In this document: piece by piece, positions 34,750 through 43,121 of the stretch
Numbering within the stretch: position 1 is the first letter of the stretch
How the letters are laid out: each line of letters opens with the position of its first letter
Origin: an uncultured Eggerthellaceae bacterium
Lineage (GTDB): Bacteria > Actinomycetota > Coriobacteriia > Coriobacteriales > Eggerthellaceae
DNA length: 64,000 nucleotides
Assembly (NCBI GenBank): GCA_944320405.1
Contig: CALUHI010000011.1
Span: 26,592-90,591, forward strand
Direction of reading: 5' to 3'
Notes under the pieces: model-generated
Told to the model about the DNA's origin: nothing
Seen by the model: only the letters and a program-made list of their open reading frames with translations
Database searches by the model: none
Position numbers and translations under genes: made by a program

Positions 34750-36204
34750 ATGACGCGGGTTGCACCCGTTAAACTGAAGAACAACCACCGCACGCTCTGG
34801 TTCGATCCGGCCGAGGTGGACGCCAAGAAAGGCGACGCCGTGGTGGTGACCACCGCCCGCGGCACCGAGCTCGGCCACATGGCCGACGACGTGATCGAAG
34901 TCGACGAGAAGCGCATCAAGGAGCTGAAATCGCCCCTGAAGCCGGTCGAGCGCCTGGCTACCGAAGCCGACCTTGAGAAAGCCGAAGAAATGGACCGCAA
35001 GGCCGCTGAGGCCCTGCCCATATTCCGGGAAATGGCGGCAGAGACCAGCGAAGACATGCATCCGGTGTCGGTGGAGTATCTGCTGGACGGCGAGCATGCC
35101 GTGTTCTATTTCGAAGCCGAAGAGCGCATCGATTTCCGCGAGTTGGTGCGCAAGCTGGCGTCGCGTTTCCATGTGCGCGTGGACATGCGCCAGATCGGCG
35201 TGCGCGACGAGGCACGCATGGTGGGCGGTCTGGGCCATTGCGGCCAGGAGCTGTGCTGCAAGCGCTTAGGCGGCGAGTTCTGCCCCGTGTCCATCCGCAT
35301 GGCAAAGGAGCAGGACCTCTCGCTGAACCCCCAGAAGATCTCTGGCGTGTGCGGGCGCTTGATGTGCTGTTTGCGCTACGAGTTCGACGCGTACAAGGAC
35401 TTCAAGTCGCGCGCGCCCAAGAAGAACGCCTCCATCCAAACGCCCGAGGGCCCCGCGAAGGTGGTGGACCTCAACGTTCCACGGGAGATCGTGACGCTCA
35501 AGACCGAAGAGGGCCAGGTGGTAAAGGTTCCGCTGGCAAACTTCGAGCCCACCGCCGACGCCGCACGTCCCACTCAGGTGGGCAAGCAGGCATGGGAAGA
35601 GGCTACGGCTCCGGTGGATTTGGTAACGTCGAGTTCGCTGTTCGCCGACACCCACAGCCTGTCCGGCAAAGACAAGCTTGCCGAGCCGGGTGCGGTGCGC
35701 CATACCGGTTTGGGCAGCTCGAACGCGAAGAAGCATTCGAACTCCAACGGTGCGCAGCAGAAGGCAGCTGACACGCGCAAGCCGCGCCGCCGCTCCAAGG
35801 TGTCCACCGGCACCGATGCGGCGACAAGTTCCTCCCAGCAGGGAAAGAAGCGCGGCCAGTCGCAGGCGGGCTCCAAGCAGGGCAACCAAGCAAAGCAGTC
35901 AGCCAAGCAGGGCGGTCAGCCGAAGCAGGGAAGCGGTCAGAAGCAGAAGCGCCGCGCAAGCTCCGAAGTGCGTGGTGGCGAGTCCAAAGCGCCTCAGAAG
36001 CAACAACGCCAGCAGACGGCGCGTCCGGGACGCAAGTCCTCTGCTTTGCGTCAGCACGCGCAGCAATCTGCTTCTGAGCGGCCCTCCAAACAGGGGCAGA
36101 GCGGCTCGCAGCGCAGTGCCGGCGAAGGTTCGGGACGCCGCAGCAGGCGTCGCTCGCATACTGCCCACGGCCACGACGAAGCGTCGGGCGCAAACAACGA
36201 ATAG
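34750..36204 (+). CDS. ricT: PSP1 domain protein RicT/YaaT with long basic tail
   Basis: A 484-residue protein. Residues about 1-265 are the PSP1/RicT domain, with the cysteine-rich block GHCGQELCCKRLGGEFCPVS and CGRLMCCLRYEF that carries iron-sulfur clusters in the B. subtilis Ric complex, which helps RNase Y mature mRNA. Residues about 290-484 are a disordered tail rich in Gln, Lys, Ser and Arg with no folded domain; B. subtilis RicT is about 275 residues. The tail may bind RNA. ATG at 34750 fits the GCGAGG ribosome binding site. Confidence 0.9.
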   Translation: MTRVAPVKLKNNHRTLWFDPAEVDAKKGDAVVVTTARGTELGHMADDVIEVDEKRIKELKSPLKPVERLATEADLEKAEEMDRKAAEALPIFREMAAETSEDMHPVSVEYLLDGEHAVFYFEAEERIDFRELVRKLASRFHVRVDMRQIGVRDEARMVGGLGHCGQELCCKRLGGEFCPVSIRMAKEQDLSLNPQKISGVCGRLMCCLRYEFDAYKDFKSRAPKKNASIQTPEGPAKVVDLNVPREIVTLKTEEGQVVKVPLANFEPTADAARPTQVGKQAWEEATAPVDLVTSSSLFADTHSLSGKDKLAEPGAVRHTGLGSSNAKKHSNSNGAQQKAADTRKPRRRSKVSTGTDAATSSSQQGKKRGQSQAGSKQGNQAKQSAKQGGQPKQGSGQKQKRRASSEVRGGESKAPQKQQRQQTARPGRKSSALRQHAQQSASERPSKQGQSGSQRSAGEGSGRRSRRRSHTAHGHDEASGANNE

Positions 36205-36248
36205 GAGCGCATTCAGCGGACGAATTCACGGAAAGGTCCTGATAATCG

Positions 36249-37709
36249 ATGCCAGTTTCCATTAACCACGCGTTGCTCACCGACCTGTACCAGCTCACCA
36301 TGGCGCAGGGGTATCTGGAGTGCGGAAAGGGGCAGACGCAGGCCTGCTTCCACATGTCGTTTCGCGACTACCCGTTTAAGGGCGGCTACGCCATCGCCAG
36401 CGGCATGGCGCATCTGGCCGACCTCGTGGAGGGGTTTCGCTTCTCCGATGAAGACCTCGCCTACCTGGCCTCGGTTCCTGCGCCGGGTGGCGGCGCGCTG
36501 TTCAAGCAGTCGTTTTTGGACTACCTGCGCGATTTCCGACTTTCGGTCGACATCGACGCCGTGCGCGAGGGCACCGCGGTGTTTCCCAACGAGCCCATCG
36601 TTCGCGTGGTGGGTCCCATCATGGAATGCCAAATGCTCGAGACCGCGCTTTTGAACTGCGTGAGCTTCGAAACCCTCATCGCCACCAAGGCTGCGCGCAT
36701 CTGCCTGGCCGCGCAGGCGCCTGTGGCCGAGTTCGGTCTGCGCCGTGCGCAAGGCCCGGCAGGCGGCGTGTGGGCATCCCGCGCTGCCGTTGTGGGCGGG
36801 TGCGCCTCCACTTCAAACGTGATGGCGGGCAAGCTGTTCGGCATTCCTGTGTCAGGCACGCATGCGCATTCGTGGGTGATGGCATTCCCCGACGAGCTCA
36901 CCGCTTTCCGTGCTTACGCCGAACAGTTCCCCAAGAACTGCGTGCTGCTGGTTGACACCTACGATGTGGAGCGCGGTATCGACAACGCCATCACGGTGGG
37001 GTTGGAGATGCGCGAGCGTGGCGAGCGGCTCACCGGCATCCGCATCGATTCGGGCGACCTTGCGTGGCTCGCGAAGATGGCGCGCCGCAAGCTGGATGCG
37101 GCGGGGCTTGAGGATTGCGGTATCGTCTTGTCCAACGATCTCGACGAGCACACCATCCAGTCCATCCGCGACGAGGGTGCCCAGGTGGCGTCGTGGGGCG
37201 TGGGCACGAAGCTTGCGTGCGCGTACGACCAGCCCACGCTGGGCGGCGTGTACAAGCTGTCAGCCTCGCGCGAAAGCGCGGATGCGCCGTGGCAGGACCG
37301 CCTGAAGATCTCTGAAACGGCCGCCAAGCTCACCGTTCCCGGCGTGCTGGACGTGCGCCGCTACTACTATGAAGACGGCCGCATCGCCGGCGACATGGTC
37401 TTCGACGTGAACGCGCCCATGGATGGCTGCGAGACCATCGTGGACCCGTTCGATTCGCTGCGCCGCAAGAACCTGCATGGGAAGCGTTTCGAAACCCTGC
37501 TGGAGCCGCTGGCGCGCAACGGAGAAACCGCGCTTGCCGCCGAGGCGCGCGATGCGGTGACGGCGCGCGAGCGCACGGCCGCCCAGCTTGCCACCCTCGA
37601 CGAAAGCCAGAAGCGCATGCTCAACCCGCACACCTACCCGGTGGGCCTGGAGCGCGGCCTGTACGACCGCCGGCATGCCCTGGTGGCGCGCATGCGCGGT
37701 ATCGCGTAA
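36249..37709 (+). CDS. pncB: Nicotinate phosphoribosyltransferase
   Basis: A 486-residue enzyme that makes nicotinate mononucleotide from nicotinate and PRPP, the first step of NAD salvage. It begins LLTDLYQLTMAQGYLE and has ASTSNVMAGKLFGIPVSGTHAHSWV, in which a His is phosphorylated in the family, and GIRIDSGDLAWLAKMARR. Length is normal for the long bacterial type. It follows ricT by 44 bp. Confidence 0.94.
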   Translation: MPVSINHALLTDLYQLTMAQGYLECGKGQTQACFHMSFRDYPFKGGYAIASGMAHLADLVEGFRFSDEDLAYLASVPAPGGGALFKQSFLDYLRDFRLSVDIDAVREGTAVFPNEPIVRVVGPIMECQMLETALLNCVSFETLIATKAARICLAAQAPVAEFGLRRAQGPAGGVWASRAAVVGGCASTSNVMAGKLFGIPVSGTHAHSWVMAFPDELTAFRAYAEQFPKNCVLLVDTYDVERGIDNAITVGLEMRERGERLTGIRIDSGDLAWLAKMARRKLDAAGLEDCGIVLSNDLDEHTIQSIRDEGAQVASWGVGTKLACAYDQPTLGGVYKLSASRESADAPWQDRLKISETAAKLTVPGVLDVRRYYYEDGRIAGDMVFDVNAPMDGCETIVDPFDSLRRKNLHGKRFETLLEPLARNGETALAAEARDAVTARERTAAQLATLDESQKRMLNPHTYPVGLERGLYDRRHALVARMRGIA

Positions 37710-37787
37710 GATTCACCTGATGGTTTTGATCGCGCGGGGCGCATCCGCCCTGCGCGCAAACGTTCACCCCGACGTAAGGAGACCCCT

Positions 37788-38714
37788 GTGGCCTGTGCGT
37801 GCAACCTCATCATCGATTCGTGCTGCGACCTGCCCTTCGAGGTGGTGGATCGCGAAGGCGTCGAGCTGATCAACTTCCCCTACATCATGGAGGACGGCGA
37901 GCACGCCGACGACCTGTACCAAACCTCCACCGCCCACGATTTCTTCCAGGCAATGCGCGACGGCGCGCAGCCTACCACGTCCCAGGTGCCCATGCCGGTG
38001 TACCGCGAGGCGTTCGAGCGCGCCATCGAAAGCGGCGTGCCCACGGTGTGCCTGGTGTTCTCCAGCGGTCTTTCCGGCAGCTACGATGCCGCCGAGCTCG
38101 TGTATTCCCAGATCATGGAAGAGCATCCCGATGCCGAGCTGTACCTGGTGGATACGCGTCTGGCGTCGGTGGCCGAGGCGCTTCTGGTGCATGGCGCGCT
38201 GCGTCAGCGCGAGAAGGGCATGACGGCCAAGGAGCTCGCGCAGTGGGCCGAGGAAGCGCGCTTCTTCGTGGATGCCGAGTTCATGGTGGACGACCTTGAG
38301 GCCCTGCGCCGTGGCGGCCGCATTCCCAGCTCGGTGGCGTATGCCGGCGCGAAGCTGGATGTTAAGCCGCTTCTGAGCATCGGTCCTGACGGCAAACTGT
38401 CGCTGTGCGGCGTGGCGCGCGGACGCAAGAAGGGTCTCAAGCAGCTTGCCGACTACTACGCCAAGCGCGTGGACGACAACGGCCCCATGAAGTACGTGGT
38501 CATCGGCAACGCCGACTGCCCGAAGGATGCCGAGCGCCTGAAGGAAGCTCTCAGCAAGATCGACGATTCCATCCTGTTCCTGGAAAGCAGCATCGGCCCG
38601 GTCATCGGCAGCCATGTGGGCCCGGGAATGATCGCCGTGGTGTTCTGGGGTGGCGACAAGCGCGAGCAGTTGTCGGTTGCCGACCGCATCGCGCGTCGCG
38701 TGAAGCAGGGCTAG
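37788..38714 (+). CDS. DegV family fatty-acid-binding protein (second copy)
   Basis: A 308-residue DegV/FakB-like protein: NLIIDSCCDLPFEVV at the start, SSGLSGSYDAAELVYSQI and LRRGGRIPSSVAYAGA later. It likely carries a fatty acid for phosphorylation by FakA. The start is a GTG with AAGGAG nine bases upstream. It differs clearly from the paralogue at 30285, so the two may hold different acyl chains. Confidence 0.92.
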   Translation: MACACNLIIDSCCDLPFEVVDREGVELINFPYIMEDGEHADDLYQTSTAHDFFQAMRDGAQPTTSQVPMPVYREAFERAIESGVPTVCLVFSSGLSGSYDAAELVYSQIMEEHPDAELYLVDTRLASVAEALLVHGALRQREKGMTAKELAQWAEEARFFVDAEFMVDDLEALRRGGRIPSSVAYAGAKLDVKPLLSIGPDGKLSLCGVARGRKKGLKQLADYYAKRVDDNGPMKYVVIGNADCPKDAERLKEALSKIDDSILFLESSIGPVIGSHVGPGMIAVVFWGGDKREQLSVADRIARRVKQG

Positions 38715-38846
38715 CACGAGCCTGCGGAGCGGCATCGCTCCTGGCGGCACCAGGGAAACAAGACGCGGCGCCTTCACGTGGGGCGCCGCTTGCATGGCGC
38801 GGCGGAATCGCGGCGCTGGTGGATGAAACGAGAAAGGTCGGATGTC

Positions 38847-39866
38847 ATGGAGAACACGTTCGCGTTTTTCGGCAACGCTGCAGTTGGGGGCGCGGTTGAG
38901 CGCTTGGCGGCGAACGCCGGATGGCAGCGCGTCGAGGGGCTTGAAGACGTTGCCGCGGTGGTGACGTACTGCACTAACCAGCAGATGCTGGAAGACGCCT
39001 ACTTCGACGAAGGCGGCCTGGTGCAGGCGGTTCATCCGGGCACGCTGCTGATCGACCTTTCTCCGTCCACGCCCGGGTTCGCGCGCGAGCTTTCCGCTGT
39101 GGCGATGGTCAGCGACCTGCGTCCTGTGGAGGCTCCCATCGCCGTTGTTGATCCCACGTGGGAAGATGCGTTCTCGCGTCCGGACAACCTGATCTGCTTC
39201 GTGGCCGGCGAGGAAGACGCCGTTGCCGATGCGATGCCGCTTCTGCGCGCCATCGCGGGCGAGGTTCTGGAAGAAGGTCCGCTTGGATCTGCCCAGCTGG
39301 CACGCGCGGCCCGCACGGTGCAGCAGGTGGCGGCGCTCATTTCGGCTGCCGAGGCGCAGGCGCTCTGCCATGCAGTGCGCAAGGCGGCATCGGCGGGCAA
39401 CCTGGCCCCGAACGCCCCTCACCCCATTGGCGACGTGTCGCAAACTTACCTGCAGGCAATCCTCGAGGAGCGCTTCGCTGGCACCTACACGCTGGAGATG
39501 ATGATGGGCGAGCTCGCGGCGGCGCTGATGGCGGCCGACGACGCTGATCTGATCATGCCCCAGACCGAGGCGTGCATGCACTTGCTGGAGCTTCTGGCGG
39601 TCATCGGCGGGTCGGACAAGTCGCCCGTGGCGCTTTCGCTTGTGTACGGCGAGGAAGAGGCCTGCGCCGACAACGGCCTTGACTGGACGCGTGCCGAGCA
39701 TTTCTACAGCGAAGAGGGCGGTGCCGAAGGCGTGCTGCACGAGCACCATCACGGCGACGATGACGACTACGACGAAGCCGGCGACTACGATGACTACGAC
39801 GGTTGCACCGGCTACGACAACGATGGCGTCTACCACGGCGGCTACGGCAGCTACTCGCCGAACTAG
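38847..39866 (+). CDS. Beta-hydroxyacid dehydrogenase-like protein with His/Asp/Tyr-rich tail
   Basis: A 339-residue protein. Residues 1-160 resemble the NAD(P)-binding half of the 3-hydroxyisobutyrate dehydrogenase family, though the nucleotide loop is irregular (FFGNAAVGGAVERLAAN). Residues 160-285 match the helical second half. The last 45 residues are low-complexity: HEHHHGDDDDYDEAGDYDDY followed by Gly/Tyr-rich sequence, which looks suited to metal binding. The ATG at 38847 is chosen for its GAAAGG site. Substrate unknown. Confidence 0.8.
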   Translation: MENTFAFFGNAAVGGAVERLAANAGWQRVEGLEDVAAVVTYCTNQQMLEDAYFDEGGLVQAVHPGTLLIDLSPSTPGFARELSAVAMVSDLRPVEAPIAVVDPTWEDAFSRPDNLICFVAGEEDAVADAMPLLRAIAGEVLEEGPLGSAQLARAARTVQQVAALISAAEAQALCHAVRKAASAGNLAPNAPHPIGDVSQTYLQAILEERFAGTYTLEMMMGELAAALMAADDADLIMPQTEACMHLLELLAVIGGSDKSPVALSLVYGEEEACADNGLDWTRAEHFYSEEGGAEGVLHEHHHGDDDDYDEAGDYDDYDGCTGYDNDGVYHGGYGSYSPN

Positions 39867-39877
39867 GGTGGCGTTGA

Positions 39878-40837
39878 ATGGAGGACTCCGAGCTTCTTCC
39901 CGATAGCTGCGAGCTGTGCCCGCGTCGCTGCGGCGCCAATCGTCGCGGTGGACAGCGTGGGGCATGCGGCGCCGACGGCACGCTGGTGGTCGCGCGCGCA
40001 GCGCTCCACTTCTGGGAAGAGCCTCCTATCAGCGGGGAAGCGGGCAGCGGCACGGTCTTTTTCGCCAACTGCCCCTTGCATTGCGTTTATTGCCAAAACG
40101 CCGTTATTGCAGCTGGACAGGCCGGCGTGCCGGCGACGGTGGACCGTGTGGCTCAGATGTGCGTGGAGCTGCGGGAACAAGGCGCGCTCAACATCAACTT
40201 CGTCACGCCCACCCACTACGCCCCGCAGGCGCGCGAGGCTGTGCGCCGCGCGCGGGAGATGGGCATGGATCTTCCCATCGTATGGAACACGTCGGGTTAC
40301 GAGACGGCGGAAGCCGTTCGTGCGAACACAGGCACGGTGGACGTGTACCTGACGGATTTCAAATACGCTTCGAGAGATCTTGCAATGCGCTATTCGAAAG
40401 CGCCCGACTACCCGGAAGTCGCCCTGGCTGCGCTGGACGAGATGGTCGCGCAGGTGGGGGAGCCCCGTTATGACGAAGTGGGCGGCGAGCCCCGCATGGT
40501 GCGCGGCGTGGTGGTGCGCCACCTGATGCTGCCTGGCGCGCTGGAGGATTCCAAGCGCGTGGTGCGCCTGCTGCACGAGCGTTTCGGCAGCGCAGTGCGG
40601 CTTTCGCTTATGAACCAGTACACTCCTGTGCTCGCTGATGCCGCCGAAGCGGGCGATGCGTGGGCCGCGCACGTGCTCAAGCGCTTCCCCGAGCTTGCGC
40701 AGCGCGTTCCCGATTCCGAATACGAGGAACTGCTCGACTACGCCGACGACCTGGGCGTTCAAGACTACTTCTGGCAAGAAGGCGGCGCGGCGGAGGAAAG
40801 CTTCATCCCACCCTTCGATCTGACGGGCGTGCAGTAG
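39878..40837 (+). CDS. Radical SAM protein (PflA-like, COG1313)
   Basis: A 319-residue radical SAM enzyme. The cluster motif CxxxCxxC is CPLHCVYCQN. Upstream cysteines (CELCPRRCGANR, GACGA) may hold a second site. It resembles the uncharacterised PflA-like family COG1313, which lies near glycyl-radical or other anaerobic enzymes in some genomes. Here no glycyl radical enzyme is adjacent. It starts 12 bases after the dehydrogenase. Confidence 0.88.
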   Translation: MEDSELLPDSCELCPRRCGANRRGGQRGACGADGTLVVARAALHFWEEPPISGEAGSGTVFFANCPLHCVYCQNAVIAAGQAGVPATVDRVAQMCVELREQGALNINFVTPTHYAPQAREAVRRAREMGMDLPIVWNTSGYETAEAVRANTGTVDVYLTDFKYASRDLAMRYSKAPDYPEVALAALDEMVAQVGEPRYDEVGGEPRMVRGVVVRHLMLPGALEDSKRVVRLLHERFGSAVRLSLMNQYTPVLADAAEAGDAWAAHVLKRFPELAQRVPDSEYEELLDYADDLGVQDYFWQEGGAAEESFIPPFDLTGVQ

Positions 40838-40847
40838 CACGCGATGC

Positions 40848-40876
40848 TTTCCAAGCGGTGCGGGTTGTCGTACAAT
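40848..40876 (+). promoter_or_regulatory. Promoter of tRNA-Thr
   Basis: TTTCCA (40848-40853) and TACAAT (40871-40876) are 17 bp apart. The tRNA begins 19 bases after the -10. Confidence 0.5.
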
Positions 40877-40894
40877 AGCTGGGCGTTTGGACGG

Positions 40895-40969
40895 GCCAGT
40901 GTGGCGCAACGGTAGCGCAACTGATTTGTAATCAGTGGGTTGCAGGTTCGATTCCTGTCACTGGCTCCA
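40895..40969 (+). tRNA. tRNA-Thr (anticodon UGU)
   Basis: A full cloverleaf: acceptor GCCAGTG/CACTGGC, anticodon stem ACTGA/TCAGT with loop TTTGTAA (anticodon TGT), and T-arm GCAGG/CCTGT with loop TTCGATT. The discriminator is T and the CCA end is encoded. A weak hairpin AAGACCA/TGGTCTT at 41009-41027 may end the transcript. Confidence 0.97.
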
Positions 40970-41444
40970 TTCGCACCGTCCTCATCACGGCGAAACAGCC
41001 GCCGCCGTAAGACCACCGACTGGTCTTCGCTCTTAATTTCCCGCATGTTATGGCCGTTATCTGCAGCTGCTGAAGCGCACGGCTTCGCATCTTCTTGTAG
41101 CCACTTCGGACACCGCCGCAGCCTGTGGGCCACCACTTTGCAGCCCTTCCGGACGTTTTTCAGTCCCTAAAAAACGCTTTGTAGCCCATCCGGACATTTT
41201 CACCCTTCTGGAGGGCGCCAAAACGTCCGGATGGGCTGCAAAGTACTTTCCAGAACCCCCAAAAACGTCCGGATGGGCTACAAGATGCCTCTCGGGCAAA
41301 GCTGCAAGTGTCCGAAACGACTACGAAGTTGATTACTGCATCTGCTTTGAGCGCACAGGGCGGCTGCAGGCAACAAAATGCAACCAAAAGTGGAGGGTTC
41401 CATTCGGATAAGTGCACATTGTTCGCCGCTGCTCGAATCTTCAG
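40970..41444. other. 475-bp gene-free region after tRNA-Thr
   Basis: Contains a hairpin at 41009-41027 and the mirrored repeat cluster at 41094-41328. No ORF is credible. No integrase or attachment-site duplication of the tRNA 3' end was seen. Confidence 0.6.
41094..41328. repeat. Symmetric cluster of six related 22-25 nt repeats
   Basis: Three units point right: 41094-41114, 41136-41160, 41177-41200. Three point left: 41220-41243, 41261-41284, 41307-41328. The best units share the core TAGCCCATCCGGAC (reverse GTCCGGATGGGCTA) with T-rich ends. The inner units match best and the outer two are degenerate, giving a mirror-image array centred near 41210. It can form nested hairpins. Confidence 0.8.
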
Positions 41445-42911
41445 CTATTCAGCGGTCTCGAACGCAGAGTCCAGGGCCTGGAAGCTTTGATTCACTGCCG
41501 TTTTGGCTTTGTCGATGCTGGTCAGGGCGGCCATCGTTCGGTCGTCGAGCGAGTAGCGGGCATCCAGAAGCGCGGCGGCGATGTTGCTGACCGCTTCTTC
41601 GTTGTTGGAGCCGTCGGGGGCGCTCGTCATGATGACCAGCAAATAGGGCACGTTGCCGTCGTAGACGACGGCGCTGTCGCAGACGCTGTCGTAGTCGTCA
41701 GACGATCCGATGCACCATCCGCCCTTGTTGTACACGGTTGCCTCCATGCCCTCGATCTCGGTGCCGTTGCGTATGAACGAAACCTCGGTCGAGCTCATCA
41801 GTTCGGCGAGCCATGCGGCGTTTTCGTTGGTTTCCGCCTGGGTCAGGTACTGGTAGATGCTCATCCACATGATGGCGGAATCGCGGGCGGTGTAATGCGC
41901 GAACCATGCGCCGTCGTGCGCGATGTTGGTGTCGGCGCTCATGTCGGCAAGCCACTGTTCAAAGCCCAGATCGTCATACGAAGAGCGCACGAACCTGAGC
42001 GCGTCGTTGTCCGACCACACCACCATGTCTTCAATCAGCGATTCAACGGAATAGGTCGACTGATCGCGTCCGCTGCCTTCATCAAGCCTCCAGGTGTTCT
42101 TGCACCGGGTGTCGCGCGAGATCTGCCCCTGGTCCATAAGCGAGCACAGGTATGCGGCGTAAGGGCCTTTGATGGAGGAGGCAGCGTAGACTTCGGTATC
42201 GACGTCGCGCGCCAAGCCCATGCCCGTTTTCAGGTTGAGGAAGACGTAGCCAACAGTAATCTCTTGGTCGGTGAGCACGGCGGTGGCGTTGTTGATCGCT
42301 TGCATCTTGTCTTCGGGAACGGAGGGCACGACGTCGGTGCGGCTCAGGTTGAGCGTGAATGGTGTGGCGTCGGCGCTGGAAAGCTGCAGGGAAGCAAGCA
42401 TGCTTGTGTCGGGAGTGTAGTCTACCACCGTTGTCGTGGTGTTGGCTTGTTCGGTGTTTGCGTTGGCGTTCTGATCCGTGGCGGGTGCCGGGGCGGAGGA
42501 GCGGTTGAGGACAGTAAGCACGATAACAGCGATAAGCGCCAGAGCGGCAATCAGGAGCACGAACTTCCCAATGGGATACGATGCGATGGTGCGCAGGCCC
42601 CTGAACACGGCTTCGACCAGGAAAAGAATGATGTTCTTGATGGCGACCAGCACGCGGAAGATTACCGAGAGAATGCGCTGGGGAACCGAAGGACCAGGTT
42701 CGGGGCGATACCCGCGGCCGCTGCCATGCTCTGCATTGCGCTTGCGCCCGCGACCGTTGCCTGCGGCGTGTCGCCCGCTGCGGCTTCGATCCTGCGTGCG
42801 GCCATGCCGACCGAAGTCGCGCTCCTGGTAACGATCGCGACTGCTTTCGTATGATGATTGGCTTCTCGATCTGTTAGACGGCGTCCTGATGGGGTCCCCT
42901 TGGTAGTTCAC
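41445..42911 (-). CDS. Membrane-anchored class A beta-lactamase-fold serine hydrolase
   Basis: About 488 residues. A basic, Arg/Ser-rich cytoplasmic region of about 110 residues precedes one transmembrane helix (FVLLIAALALIAVIVLTVL) and an Asn/Thr linker. The extracellular domain has the class A motifs: SxxK in ASSIKGPYAAY, SDN in VVWSDNDALR and K(S/T)G replaced by KGG in YNKGGW. It may be a penicillin-interactive or cell-wall protein rather than a true resistance enzyme; the long cytoplasmic tail is unusual. The start is uncertain: GTG at 42911 is chosen because a TATAAT lies at 42934-42929, overlapping the earlier TTG at 42929. Confidence 0.8.
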   Translation of the reverse strand: MNYQGDPIRTPSNRSRSQSSYESSRDRYQERDFGRHGRTQDRSRSGRHAAGNGRGRKRNAEHGSGRGYRPEPGPSVPQRILSVIFRVLVAIKNIILFLVEAVFRGLRTIASYPIGKFVLLIAALALIAVIVLTVLNRSSAPAPATDQNANANTEQANTTTTVVDYTPDTSMLASLQLSSADATPFTLNLSRTDVVPSVPEDKMQAINNATAVLTDQEITVGYVFLNLKTGMGLARDVDTEVYAASSIKGPYAAYLCSLMDQGQISRDTRCKNTWRLDEGSGRDQSTYSVESLIEDMVVWSDNDALRFVRSSYDDLGFEQWLADMSADTNIAHDGAWFAHYTARDSAIMWMSIYQYLTQAETNENAAWLAELMSSTEVSFIRNGTEIEGMEATVYNKGGWCIGSSDDYDSVCDSAVVYDGNVPYLLVIMTSAPDGSNNEEAVSNIAAALLDARYSLDDRTMAALTSIDKAKTAVNQSFQALDSAFETAE

Positions 42912-43121
42912 GCAACTTGAACCGTTCAATTATAGCCGTGACTTCCTTCTTCTATAAGCAAAACGTGCCAACCTCGTCCAGCGGGTGAGTCAACGGCCAA
43001 GTATTTTTCTTTCCCTTGTGGACAAGTGCGGTATTCTTGCTGCTGGCAATTCCGAGCCGCCTTGTTGCTGAGTGTTGATAAGACGGCTTAACTGAATGAC
43101 TAGATGCGGAAAGGGAAGCGA

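Noticed and set aside
37764..39965. 733-codon leftward frame over the DegV and dehydrogenase genes
   Set aside because: Covers two clear rightward genes and lacks any recognisable motif.
40765..41136. 123-codon leftward frame through the tRNA
   Set aside because: It runs through the antisense of tRNA-Thr, a common false gene; no ribosome binding site.
41094..41328. CRISPR array
   Set aside because: Units are in opposite orientations with unequal gaps of 16-22 nt and decay from the centre outwards.
40895..41444. Integrative element at tRNA-Thr
   Set aside because: No integrase gene and no direct repeat of the tRNA 3' end found downstream.
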